Shown here: positions 26,536-35,335 of the stretch, piece after piece
Numbering within the stretch: the first letter of the stretch is position 1
Layout: every line of letters begins with the position of its first letter
Origin: Novosphingobium sp. B1
GTDB taxonomy: Bacteria > Pseudomonadota > Alphaproteobacteria > Sphingomonadales > Sphingomonadaceae
DNA: 64,000 nucleotides
Assembly: GCF_900176395.1 (NCBI RefSeq)
Contig: NZ_FWXL01000001.1
Span: 620,001-684,000, forward strand
Direction of reading: 5' to 3'
Notes under the pieces: generated by a model
Databases searched by the model: none
Told to the model about the DNA's origin: nothing
What the model saw: the letters and a program-made list of their open reading frames with translations, nothing else
Program-made: the position numbers and the translations under genes

Positions 26536-28312
26536 CCTCCAGCGCCATCATCGACTTCTTGCCTGCCTTGATCGACAGGAAGTGCGCGGTCGCCTGCGGC
26601 AGGATTCGCTCGAAGAAGAATGTCGCCGTCTTGATCTTGGCGTCGTAGAATTGCTTGTCTTCAGTTCCGAAAAACAGCTGAAATCCGGCGATTTTGGTGG
26701 CTTTGGCAAAACAATAGCCCATCGCGACCAGACCGAGCAGACGAAGATAATCTGTCGACGCGGCACCGGCTTCCTCCGGATCCTTCATTGCTCGCTGGGC
26801 GACTGTCGCGGTCGAAAGCTGAAGCGCGCCAAATGCCTTGGCAAGCGCCTCGACCATCGGCTTCATCGGCCCGTCGACATTGTTCTCCTCGATGAAGGCC
26901 GAAACGGGATGGAAGAAGCTGCGCAGATAACGACCCATATGAGCGCCAAGCTTTCGACCGACGAGGTCAAGTGCCTGAACCCCGTTCGTGCCCTCGTAGA
27001 TCATGGTGATGCGGGCATCGCGAGCATATTGCTCGACACCGCTCTCGCGAATGTATCCATGTCCACCATAACATTGGACCGCCAGGTTGGCGCTTTCAAA
27101 GGACATGTCGGTGAACATGGCTTTGACGACCGGCGTCATCAGCGCAATGAAATCCGATGCGCGCTGCCGCACTTCCGGTTCCGGCGAATGCTTCTCCGCA
27201 TCGAGCGCGCGAGACACCCAGGCCGACAAGGCGCGACAACCCTCATTATAGGCGCGCATCGTCATCAGCATGCGCCGTACGTCAGGATGCACGATGATGG
27301 GATCGGCCGCCTGATCGGGATATTTGGGTCCAGAAAGTGCGCGACCCTGGATCCGGTCCTTCGCATACCATGCCGCCGCCTGATAAGCGGCCTCGCCCAC
27401 GCCCAGCCCCTGGATGCCTACCGACACGCGCTCGGTATTCATCATCGTGAACATCGCGGCCATGCCCTTATTGGGCTCGCCGACCAGCCAACCGACGGAA
27501 TCGTCAAAATTCATCTGGCATGTAGCGGATGCCTTGAGGCCCATCTTATGTTCGATGGCCGCGCATTGCACGCCGTTCGATGGTCCCGGAGTGCCATCCT
27601 CCTTCGGGAGATATTTGGGCACGAGAAACAGGCTGATGCCCTTCACGCCTTTTGGCGCATCGGGGAGGCGCGCCAGAACCAGATGAATGATATTTTCGGT
27701 GAGGTCATGCTCGCCGGCTGAGATGAAGATCTTCGAGCCCGTGACCTTGTAGCTGCCGTCGCCCTGGGGCACGGCGCGCGAACGCAAAAGACCAAGATCG
27801 GTACCGCAATGCGGTTCGGTCAAGCACATGGTGCCCGACCACTGGCCACTCACCATCTTGGGCAGATAGGCCTGTTTGAGCGCATCACTGCCATGGCCTT
27901 CCACGGCAGTCGTCGCGCCGTGGGTGAGCCCTGGGTAGAGGCCAAAGCTCAGATTAGCCGAACAGATCATTTCCTCCACGAGCTTGTTCACCGTCTCCGG
28001 TAGACCCTGACCACCCCATTCCGGATCGGACGCGAGCGAGGTCCAGCCGCCTTCTGCGAACTGGCGATAGGCTTCTGGAAAGCCCTGCGGCGTGCGCACC
28101 ACGCCATTTTGGAGGTGGCAGCCTTCCTCGTCACCCGATCGGTTGAGCGGCAAGAGCACATCGCGGCAGAAGCGGGCTGCTTCCTCGAGCACCGCATCGG
28201 TCAGGTCCGGGGTGAACTCGGACAATGCGGGGATATCCCCGAAACCGTCATCCTGATGGAGCTCGTTGAGGACAAAGCGCATGTCGCGCAGTGGAGCGTC
28301 ATAGACTTGCAT
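26522..28312 (-). CDS. Acyl-CoA dehydrogenase (DmdC/FadE-like, long form)
   Basis: A 596-residue acyl-CoA dehydrogenase. It opens with YDAPLRDMRFVLNELH, a family leader, then the FAD-binding middle domain (GQWSGTMCLTEPHCGTDLGLL, YKVTGSKIFIS) and C-terminal helices (AVQCYGGHGYIRESGVEQ with YEGTNGVQALDLVGR). Start ATG 28312 is preceded by GGGGAG; an upstream ATG at 28363 is less likely. It catalyses the first alpha,beta-dehydrogenation of fatty acyl-CoA. It is third in the thiolase, hydratase/dehydrogenase, ACAD operon and was once followed by the nitronate monooxygenase. Confidence 0.92.
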   Translation of the reverse strand: MQVYDAPLRDMRFVLNELHQDDGFGDIPALSEFTPDLTDAVLEEAARFCRDVLLPLNRSGDEEGCHLQNGVVRTPQGFPEAYRQFAEGGWTSLASDPEWGGQGLPETVNKLVEEMICSANLSFGLYPGLTHGATTAVEGHGSDALKQAYLPKMVSGQWSGTMCLTEPHCGTDLGLLRSRAVPQGDGSYKVTGSKIFISAGEHDLTENIIHLVLARLPDAPKGVKGISLFLVPKYLPKEDGTPGPSNGVQCAAIEHKMGLKASATCQMNFDDSVGWLVGEPNKGMAAMFTMMNTERVSVGIQGLGVGEAAYQAAAWYAKDRIQGRALSGPKYPDQAADPIIVHPDVRRMLMTMRAYNEGCRALSAWVSRALDAEKHSPEPEVRQRASDFIALMTPVVKAMFTDMSFESANLAVQCYGGHGYIRESGVEQYARDARITMIYEGTNGVQALDLVGRKLGAHMGRYLRSFFHPVSAFIEENNVDGPMKPMVEALAKAFGALQLSTATVAQRAMKDPEEAGAASTDYLRLLGLVAMGYCFAKATKIAGFQLFFGTEDKQFYDAKIKTATFFFERILPQATAHFLSIKAGKKSMMALEDEIF

Positions 28313-28367
28313 GGTTAAATATCTCCCCGCGGGCCAACGCACCTGACGGCGCACGACCCGCATCTTG

Positions 28368-30695
28368 TCAGTTGCGAAGCGGCTTGCCGGTCAAAAGCAT
28401 CTGCTCCACGCGCGCCTGCGTACGCGGGTCACGAACGAGCTGCATGAAAGCCTTGCGCTCCAATGCGAGAAGATCGGCTTCGCTGACGATATCGATCAGA
28501 TCCTTCTCCCCGCCAGACAGCACATCGGCGAGCACACCCGAGACCACCCCGTCATAGGACGTGGCGAGACCGCGAGCCTGGAAGCCTTCGACGGCGAGTT
28601 CGAGGGCCACCTTGCCGCCGGCTCCAGGCAGACGAAATTCCGGCGGAGCGGGCGGCGCATAACCCTCGACCAGTGCAAGAGCCTTCGCCTTCGCATCGCT
28701 GAGAAGACGAACGCGGTTCATCGTGATGCCGTCGCTGGGTCGCAGGAAGCCATATTCTTTTGCTTCGGCCGCGGATTTGGCGACCGTCGCTGTCGAAACG
28801 GTCTCGAAAACCTTTGCGACGGAAGGCATGGGCCCTTTGGGCAAAGCGGGATTCTGCCGCCAGCGATCGAGCATCTCACCGCAGCCACCCCAGCCGGGGA
28901 TCAGGCCCACCCCACATTCGACGAGGCCGATATAACTTTCGGCATGTGCCTGAACCGCGTCGCTGTTCAGCAGTATTTCACAACCACCGCCCAGGGCCAT
29001 GCCCGATGGCGCGCTCACCACCGGGAACGGCGCATATTTAAGCGCCTTGTAGGCTTCCTGGCCACCCGCGACGAGCTTTTCGATTTCGCCCCACGCCGCG
29101 ATATTGAGCGCGAACAGGGCAAGCCCGAGATTCGCGCCGGCCGAGAAGTTGCTGCCTTCATTATAGACGACCAGCGCTTTGTATTTCTCTTGCACCAGCG
29201 GGATGGCTTTGCCGATCAGGGCCATGACGTCACTGTCGAGGGCGTTCATCTTGCCGGTGAATTCGAAGGCCACCACACCGTCGCCGATATCCCAGAGTGC
29301 GGCCGAACCGTTCTTGATCAGCGGCTGCGAGGAGAGCTTGATGTCCTCGAGCAACAAGACACCTTCGGGCCTGACGACATCATGATAATCGCCATCCAGT
29401 CCAAGATATTGCCGTTTGCCATTTTCCACGCGGTAGAAACTGCGATCTCCCGCTAACGTCAGGAGCGCCGGCACCGGACGGCCTTCGGCGGCGAGCCGTT
29501 CGGCGAGCTTCGCCGCGCCGATCTTGTCGATGAGTTCGAAGGGCCCGAACTTCCAGTTATACCCAAGCTTCATCGCCGTATCGACGCCAACGATGTCGTC
29601 AGCGATTTCCGGCACGAGGCTGGCAGCGTAGGACAGAGTCGCACCGAGGATGGCCCAGGCATAGGCGCCCGCCTCACCGGGTAGGGCGATAAGAGCTGCA
29701 AGGTCGCCTTTACCAGCCGCGCCAGAAACAGACGGCGCCTTAATGGCCGGCCGATAGTCGCCGGTCGAAAGATCGATGGCCTCCTTGCGTTTGCCGGCAT
29801 CTCGGTTCAGGCGGTAAAAGCCGCCTTTGCCCTTGCGGCCGGTATAGCCGTCCGCGATCATCCGGTCGATTAGCGGCGCGGGCCGCGCGATCGCCTGATA
29901 GGGATCATCGGCCGGCAGGGTCGAGGTCAGGCTCTTTTGCAGATAGGGCATGAGATCGATGCCTACGAGATCGACAAGCCCGAAAACCCCTGTCTTGGGG
30001 ACCCCCATGGGCTTTCCCGCGATCGCATCAGCCTGTTCGACCGTGATTCCCAGGTCGAAGGCTGCGTTGAGCGCCGCCTGAATCCAGAAGGTGCCAATGC
30101 GATTGGCGATGAAGCCCGGTGTATCCTTTGCGCGAACCACGCTCTTCCCAAGCGTGCGGTCTGCGAAGTCAGCGATCCGTTCCACCAGAGCCGTATCGCT
30201 CTCGGCTCCTGTCACGATCTCCAGCAGCCGCATATAGCGGGGCGGATTAAAGAAATGGGTGATAAGAAAGTGGCTGCGAAAGCCATCCGACCGCCCCTCG
30301 ATCAGTTGGCCCAGCGGGATGGTCGAGGTGTTGGATGACACGGCCGCATCCGGTCTGCGATGCGCCTCGATCTTCTCGTATAGCCCGTGCTTGAGATCCA
30401 GCCGTTCGACAATCGCCTCGACGATCCAGTCACAATCGGCGATTTTCGCCAGATCGTCCTCGATATTGCCAGTTTCGACCAGCTTTGCCGCCGCCTTCGA
30501 CATGAAAGGAGCCGGGTCCGTCTTGAGCATCTTGGCCACCGCGCCCGCCGCCACGGCGTTGCGATCATCAGGATCGCGCACGATATCGATGAGGAGAACG
30601 GGAATACCGGCATTAGCGACCTGCGCCGCGATGCCCGCACCCATCGTGCCTGCGCCGATGACGCAGACCTTCTTCACGGAAGCAGGGCCGCTCAT
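28368..30695 (-). CDS. 3-hydroxyacyl-CoA dehydrogenase/enoyl-CoA hydratase fusion (FadN/FadB-like)
   Basis: A 775-residue bifunctional beta-oxidation enzyme with the domains in the order dehydrogenase then hydratase. The N-terminal NAD-binding loop is VCVIGAGTMGAGIAAQVANAG, HAD C-terminal domains follow (FNPPRYMRLLEIV, DTPGFIANRIG), then a crotonase domain near residues 470-690 (SNFSAGANLGL, GMALGGGCEILL, LIPGWGGCGEML). This is the reverse of E. coli FadB and resembles Bacillus FadN and its alphaproteobacterial relatives. The ATG at 30695 overlaps the thiolase TGA, so an upstream in-frame extension is not used. Confidence 0.92.
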   Translation of the reverse strand: MSGPASVKKVCVIGAGTMGAGIAAQVANAGIPVLLIDIVRDPDDRNAVAAGAVAKMLKTDPAPFMSKAAAKLVETGNIEDDLAKIADCDWIVEAIVERLDLKHGLYEKIEAHRRPDAAVSSNTSTIPLGQLIEGRSDGFRSHFLITHFFNPPRYMRLLEIVTGAESDTALVERIADFADRTLGKSVVRAKDTPGFIANRIGTFWIQAALNAAFDLGITVEQADAIAGKPMGVPKTGVFGLVDLVGIDLMPYLQKSLTSTLPADDPYQAIARPAPLIDRMIADGYTGRKGKGGFYRLNRDAGKRKEAIDLSTGDYRPAIKAPSVSGAAGKGDLAALIALPGEAGAYAWAILGATLSYAASLVPEIADDIVGVDTAMKLGYNWKFGPFELIDKIGAAKLAERLAAEGRPVPALLTLAGDRSFYRVENGKRQYLGLDGDYHDVVRPEGVLLLEDIKLSSQPLIKNGSAALWDIGDGVVAFEFTGKMNALDSDVMALIGKAIPLVQEKYKALVVYNEGSNFSAGANLGLALFALNIAAWGEIEKLVAGGQEAYKALKYAPFPVVSAPSGMALGGGCEILLNSDAVQAHAESYIGLVECGVGLIPGWGGCGEMLDRWRQNPALPKGPMPSVAKVFETVSTATVAKSAAEAKEYGFLRPSDGITMNRVRLLSDAKAKALALVEGYAPPAPPEFRLPGAGGKVALELAVEGFQARGLATSYDGVVSGVLADVLSGGEKDLIDIVSEADLLALERKAFMQLVRDPRTQARVEQMLLTGKPLRN

Positions 30696-31828
30696 TCCGC
30701 TGCCTCCAGCACCGTCGCAATCCCCTGCCCGCCACCGATGCACTGGGTCGCGAGCGCATATTTGCCACCTTCGCGCTTCAGCAGCGCCGCAGCCTTGCCC
30801 ACGATGCGCGCGCCGGTCGCTCCCAAAGGATGGCCGATGGCGATCGCGCCACCGTCGACATTGACCTTGTCGACATCGAGCCCAAGATCGGAAATGCAAG
30901 CCAGCGACTGGCTGGCGAAAGCCTCGTTCAACTCGACAATATCGAGTTGTCCAACATCGAGGCCTGCACGGCCAAGCGCCTTGCGCGAAGCCTCAACCGG
31001 ACCGATGCCCATGATCTCGGGCTGACATCCCGAGACCGCGACCGACTTGATCCGCGCCAGAATGGGAAGCCCGTTGGCAAGCGCATAGTCTTCGCTGGCG
31101 ATGAGAACCGCGCTGGCGCCATCGGTCAAGGGTGAAGATGTGCCTGCGGTTACGGTTCCTTCTTGGGCAAAGGCAGGCTTGAGGCCGGCAAGCGCTTCCA
31201 CCGTCGTTCCGGGACGCGGCGTGCCGTCCTTGTCGACGATGCCGGCTTTGGTCGGGATCGGGACGATCTCGGCCTCGAGCTTGCCCGCAGCGATGGCGGA
31301 GGCGGCCTTGTCCTGGCTCGCGACGGCAAAGGCTTCCTGCTGCGCACGCGAAATCTGATACTTGGTGGCGACGTTTTCAGCAGTGTCGCCCATCCCGAGA
31401 TAGGCGGCCGTCTTCTTGGCCAGCTCAGCGTTCGGAAGCGGATTGAACCCCATCATCGGTACACGGCTCATCGATTCGACGCCCGCGCAGATAAAGACCT
31501 CGCCCGCGCCCAGTTGAATCTGCCCGGCAGCGATGTGCACAGAACTCATCGACGATCCGCAGAAGCGGTTGACCGTCATGCCAGCGACCGAGAGCGGCAG
31601 ATCAGCCAGAAGGCCGATGAGACGCGCGACGTTGAAGCCTTGCTCCCCCTCGGGGAAGGCGCAACCGAGCACGATATCCTCGATATCCTCGGGCTTTACA
31701 CCGGTACGTTCAATCAGACCGCGGATGACCTGAGCAGCCAGATCGTCCGGGCGGACGCGCGCAAGCGCGCCCTTGCCAGCCAGATGAAACGGCGAACGGG
31801 CATAACCCGCGACAACCACATTACGCAT
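30692..31828 (-). CDS. Acetyl-CoA acyltransferase (thiolase, FadA/FadI-like)
   Basis: A 378-residue degradative thiolase. The nucleophile cysteine is in NRFCGSSMSSVHIAAG (about residue 88), the catalytic histidine in GGAIAIGHPLGATGARI (about 335) and the second cysteine in ATQCIGGGQGIA (about 366). It cleaves 3-ketoacyl-CoA to acetyl-CoA plus a shortened acyl-CoA. ATG 31828 follows a GGAGAGG site and is preferred over 31867. It heads the beta-oxidation operon, with a palindromic operator about 64 bases upstream. Confidence 0.92.
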   Translation of the reverse strand: MRNVVVAGYARSPFHLAGKGALARVRPDDLAAQVIRGLIERTGVKPEDIEDIVLGCAFPEGEQGFNVARLIGLLADLPLSVAGMTVNRFCGSSMSSVHIAAGQIQLGAGEVFICAGVESMSRVPMMGFNPLPNAELAKKTAAYLGMGDTAENVATKYQISRAQQEAFAVASQDKAASAIAAGKLEAEIVPIPTKAGIVDKDGTPRPGTTVEALAGLKPAFAQEGTVTAGTSSPLTDGASAVLIASEDYALANGLPILARIKSVAVSGCQPEIMGIGPVEASRKALGRAGLDVGQLDIVELNEAFASQSLACISDLGLDVDKVNVDGGAIAIGHPLGATGARIVGKAAALLKREGGKYALATQCIGGGQGIATVLEAAE

Positions 31829-31891
31829 CGATCGAAGCCTCTCCATGGAATCGGGAATCAGAAACACGCTGATGACCTAATGGTGCTTAGA

Positions 31892-31907
31892 TTGACCTAT
31901 ACGTCAA
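31892..31907. promoter_or_regulatory. Operator-like palindrome upstream of the thiolase operon
   Basis: TTGACCTATACGTCAA is an inverted repeat (TTGAC..TA TA..GTCAA with two central mismatches). On the minus strand it reads TTGACG, serving as a candidate -35, with CATTAG about 19 bases further as a weak -10. A 19-base spacer overlapped by a palindrome is the classic MerR-type promoter design. A near-copy occurs at 33489-33504. Confidence 0.6.
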
Positions 31908-32104
31908 CAGAAATGTTTGGCATGGTACCCAGAAGCGGCGCGGGCGAGCACGGGCCATGTGAAGAAGGAGGGTGTCCGTGACAGCAAGGAATGCCTGAAA
32001 ACCCGCCCCCAGCCCCGACCCAAGCAAACGCTGATGCGTCCGGCAATGCGGCGATCCCGGCCCATCCACAAAGGTAGCGTGCGCCGCGCTGAAGGAGATT
32101 CGAA

Positions 32105-33469
32105 ATGCGCCTTCATGAACATGCCTTGCGCCGACAGGTCGTCAACGAAATGCACCTGCGGCGATTTGCGAGACTAGATCCGCCGGCGCTCGCCATACAG
32201 ACCGTACGACTGCTCGATGACGAGCAGTGGGAGAAGGAGTGGTCCGTGATCAGCGATCTGCGTGGTGCAGATCTGGATCGTACCGCGCGACATATGGAAA
32301 CCGGCTGGAAAGATGCTGTCCGTATCGCTTGGGAAAGGCATAGCGAGGCAATGACAACCACCCTTACATTTGCTACGGAAAACAAAAATCCGGAGTGGAA
32401 CTTACCCCTGACCGGACCTTCTGCAGAGGCTTTGACCTGGATGGAAGAGCTTCCTGGCAGCGTGATCCGCGCCACGCAGATCGTCGTCGTCACCAGCGAC
32501 AGCGCTGCCGCCGAGCTTATCGAAAGAGCTGCATTTCACCCTGCCCATTTGGTTTCATGCGTCGTCGACGATGCCATCCGGATCTGGAGCGACTTTCGCA
32601 TACATGCAGAAGGGTATGGGCGCCTAGTGGTCGCGACCAATGGCGCAAGCGTTGACGAGGTTTCCCGCTGTATCCAGCGCGTGCAGGAACTGGGGAACTA
32701 TCGGAACCTCGCGCTTCTCGGTTTGCCGACTGCGCGACATGGCTGGAGCGTGCTGGATGAGATCGAGCGCAGTCTGGACGAGACTGGTCGGGCACTGCGC
32801 GATTCTTCGCGCACTGATGATAGCCTTCTTGCCTCTCTGTCGTCGCTGACCGCAAGATTGCTAACATTAGCGAGTGAAACGGATTCAAGGCTGAGCGCCA
32901 CGGCCGCCCTAACTGAGATCGTCGCAGAGCGGCTTACCGATCTCGTTGCATCGCGCCTTCCAGGATTCCAGTCGCTTAGCGACTTCACCGGAAGGCGCTT
33001 TAATCCAGCGGTCCGAACATGCCGGGATTTTCAGACGCGCCTAGCCCAGGTCAGCCTTCGAGCCGCACAGTTCACTGCCCTCCTGCGCGCACGGATCGAG
33101 ACACACATTGAAAATCAGAATGCGTCGCTGCTTGCTTCAATGGACCGCAGCGTTCGCATGCAGCTTCGCCTCCAACACCTGGTCGAGGGACTCTCAGCGG
33201 TTGCCGTGGGCTACTACGCGCTCGGCCTAATCGGTTACCCTCTCAAGGCAGCCGAGAAGGCATTCCCCCCCTTTTCCTCCGTTATTGTCCTGGGGGGTTT
33301 GGCTCCGCTGGTTGCGGTGATCGCATTTTTCTCAATCGCCTACGCACGTCGCCGAGCCGTCGCCGACGCCTCGGTCAAGTCGATACGTAAAAAAAACCCG
33401 GACAGCGGTGGGATGCATCGCCAGCCTCCGGAAGCGGCAAACAGCAACCGGACGAAATCGGAAGAATGA
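32105..33469 (+). CDS. DUF3422 membrane protein
   Basis: A 454-residue DUF3422 protein: the N-terminal signature RLHEHALRRQVVNEMHLRRF is diagnostic. A largely soluble region of about 370 residues is followed by two hydrophobic segments (around 375-395 and 402-425) and a short basic cytoplasmic tail, so the bulk is probably anchored at the inner membrane. Function unknown in the family. It is divergent from the thiolase operon, sharing the 276-base intergenic region that carries the operator at 31892, which may link it to lipid metabolism (inference). Confidence 0.85.
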   Translation: MRLHEHALRRQVVNEMHLRRFARLDPPALAIQTVRLLDDEQWEKEWSVISDLRGADLDRTARHMETGWKDAVRIAWERHSEAMTTTLTFATENKNPEWNLPLTGPSAEALTWMEELPGSVIRATQIVVVTSDSAAAELIERAAFHPAHLVSCVVDDAIRIWSDFRIHAEGYGRLVVATNGASVDEVSRCIQRVQELGNYRNLALLGLPTARHGWSVLDEIERSLDETGRALRDSSRTDDSLLASLSSLTARLLTLASETDSRLSATAALTEIVAERLTDLVASRLPGFQSLSDFTGRRFNPAVRTCRDFQTRLAQVSLRAAQFTALLRARIETHIENQNASLLASMDRSVRMQLRLQHLVEGLSAVAVGYYALGLIGYPLKAAEKAFPPFSSVIVLGGLAPLVAVIAFFSIAYARRRAVADASVKSIRKKNPDSGGMHRQPPEAANSNRTKSEE

Positions 33470-33488
33470 TGACGATTTGAGTCCTTGA

Positions 33489-33504
33489 CTTACCTATACG
33501 TCAA
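33489..33504. promoter_or_regulatory. Second operator-like site, upstream of DUF2147-fadL-fadD
   Basis: CTTACCTATACGTCAA matches the site at 31892 in 14 of 16 positions, with the 14 bases ACCTATACGTCAAC identical. It follows a TTGAC (33485-33489) that could be a -35 element. It lies about 92 bases upstream of the DUF2147 start. Two copies in front of divergently oriented fatty-acid genes suggest a shared local regulator. Confidence 0.58.
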
Positions 33505-33595
33505 CATGATGGTGAGGGAGAGGCCGATTCGAGCCGCTTCGACGCGGTCCAGCAAAGAACAATCGCGTTAGCGGTGCCTCATGGGAGCGGAACGA

Positions 33596-33997
33596 ATGAC
33601 AATCTTACTGGCAATACTGGCAGCGGCATCGATGCCGGCCGACGCAGCGTTGGGTCGTTGGCAGACCGAAAACCGACATGGCGTGGTCGAGATTGCCAGA
33701 TGCGGTTCATCCATCTGCGGCACTTTGCTGTCCTCCGACGGCCTCCGGGCGAACCCGCAGTTGCGCGATGAGAAGAACAAGGATGCGCAGCTGCGCAGCC
33801 GCGCCCTGAAAGACTTGCGAATCCTGCAGGGCTTCCAATGGAAATCCGGCTCTTGGTCCAGCGGCACCATCTACAACGCCGAGGACGGCGGCACTTACGG
33901 CGCGACCGTCACCGTGATCGACAGCGATCATTTGCGCCTGAAGGGCTGCATCGTCTGGCCACTGTGCAAGACCCAGACCTGGATACGTTTACGCTGA
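33596..33997 (+). CDS. DUF2147 exported protein
   Basis: A 133-residue protein with a signal peptide (MTILLAILAAASMPADA, cut before ALGRW) and the DUF2147 pattern: LGRWQTENRHGVVEIARC, SICGTLLSS, SGTIYNAEDGGTYGATV and LRLKGCIVWPLCKTQTWIR. The ATG 33596 is chosen over 33581 for its GGAGCGGAA site and because the signal peptide begins there. DUF2147 proteins are small periplasmic beta proteins of unknown role that often neighbour lipid-metabolism genes. It is first in a series with fadL and fadD. Confidence 0.82.
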   Translation: MTILLAILAAASMPADAALGRWQTENRHGVVEIARCGSSICGTLLSSDGLRANPQLRDEKNKDAQLRSRALKDLRILQGFQWKSGSWSSGTIYNAEDGGTYGATVTVIDSDHLRLKGCIVWPLCKTQTWIRLR

Positions 33998-34039
33998 CAA
34001 CAATGCATCTGAAATAAATCACGCGAGGGGAGAATAGCA

Positions 34040-35335
34040 TTGAAACACGGCCTGAAACGTCATGTAACCGTAGCTCTTGTCGGAGCGCTGGCAGTGCCGC
34101 AGGTTGCACATGCCGGTGGCTTTTATCTTCAGGAACAGTCGGTCAAGGGCGCGGGCCGCGCATTCTCAGGCGAAGTTGCCGATCAGGGAGCGGAATCTCT
34201 CTGGTGGAACCCGGCGGCGATCGGGGGCGTGTCAGGCGTCGATAGCCATTTCGCGATCAGCGCGATCCTCCCCAAGGGTAGTATCGACAACGTCAATACG
34301 CTCATCGTACGGCCGGGACAGACGCCTGCAGCGGTCGGTGGTGATCAGAGATCGCGTAATCCCATCAACAACGGCATCCTCCCATCAGGAGCGATCGCCT
34401 TTGCAGTCAGCCCGAAACTGGCCGTCGGGCTCGCACTGACATCGCCTTACAGCTTTACCACCGACTACGAGGCGACAAGCTGGGTGCGCTACACCACCGA
34501 TAAGACGAAGTTGCGCACCTACGATATCCAGCCGTCCATCGCGTTTATGCCAACGCCCAACCTCAGCATCGGCGCGGCGCTGAATATCGAATATGCGGAC
34601 GCTACTCTGTCTAATTATCTGCCCAATCTTTCCCCGCTCCTGGCCGATGGCCATCAGGAACTCAAGGGCGATGGTTGGGATCTGGGCTGGACTGCTGGTC
34701 TCCAATATCGCGCAGGTCCCGTCACACTGGGTGCGAGCTACAAGTCCAGCGTGAAGCATGACCTGAAAGGTTCGATCGCAACGACCGGGCTGCTCGGACC
34801 GCTAGCCGGACAAAATGGCTCGATCGACACCGGCGCGAGTTTCCGCACGCCCTGGCAGGCAACAGTCGGCGCACGCGTAGCGGTGTCTCCCAGGCTGACC
34901 TTGAACAGCCAGATTGTCCGCTTCGGATGGTCGGAGTTCGACAGCATCAAGCTGGGGTCTCCGCTCAATACTGCCATCCCGGAAAACTACCGAAACACCT
35001 GGAGCTTCGCGGGTGGCATTGATTATTCTGCCTCCCCCCAATGGACCATCCGCGCAGGCGTGCAGCACGATCAAACCCCGACGAGGGACGGCAATCGCGA
35101 CGCGCGCGTGCCAGATGCGGATCGATGGAACTTCGCGGCGGGCAGCAGCTTTGCTCTTTCCCGCAATTTCACCCTCAATGCCGCCGCCGCTTACATCGCC
35201 TTCAAGGACGAGACGATTGATCGAACAACTGCCGCTTATGCTGGAAGTGCCGCGCAGACCCCCATCCTGGTCAACGGCGGGGTGAACGACGCTCATGCCG
35301 TCGTGCTGTCCCTTGGTGGTCGGTTGACCTTCTGA
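34040..35335 (+). CDS. fadL: OmpP1/FadL-family outer-membrane fatty acid transporter
   Basis: A 431-residue outer-membrane barrel. A TTG start (34040, after GAGGGGAGAA) gives a signal peptide ending AHA, immediately followed by GGFYLQEQSVKGAGRAFSGE, the N-terminal hatch segment of FadL-type long-chain fatty acid transporters, and a C-terminal strand ending LSLGGRLTF. Its TGA overlaps the ATG of the acyl-CoA synthetase (TGATG), coupling uptake to activation. Substrates may be fatty acids or other hydrophobic acids. Confidence 0.88.
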   Translation: MKHGLKRHVTVALVGALAVPQVAHAGGFYLQEQSVKGAGRAFSGEVADQGAESLWWNPAAIGGVSGVDSHFAISAILPKGSIDNVNTLIVRPGQTPAAVGGDQRSRNPINNGILPSGAIAFAVSPKLAVGLALTSPYSFTTDYEATSWVRYTTDKTKLRTYDIQPSIAFMPTPNLSIGAALNIEYADATLSNYLPNLSPLLADGHQELKGDGWDLGWTAGLQYRAGPVTLGASYKSSVKHDLKGSIATTGLLGPLAGQNGSIDTGASFRTPWQATVGARVAVSPRLTLNSQIVRFGWSEFDSIKLGSPLNTAIPENYRNTWSFAGGIDYSASPQWTIRAGVQHDQTPTRDGNRDARVPDADRWNFAAGSSFALSRNFTLNAAAAYIAFKDETIDRTTAAYAGSAAQTPILVNGGVNDAHAVVLSLGGRLTF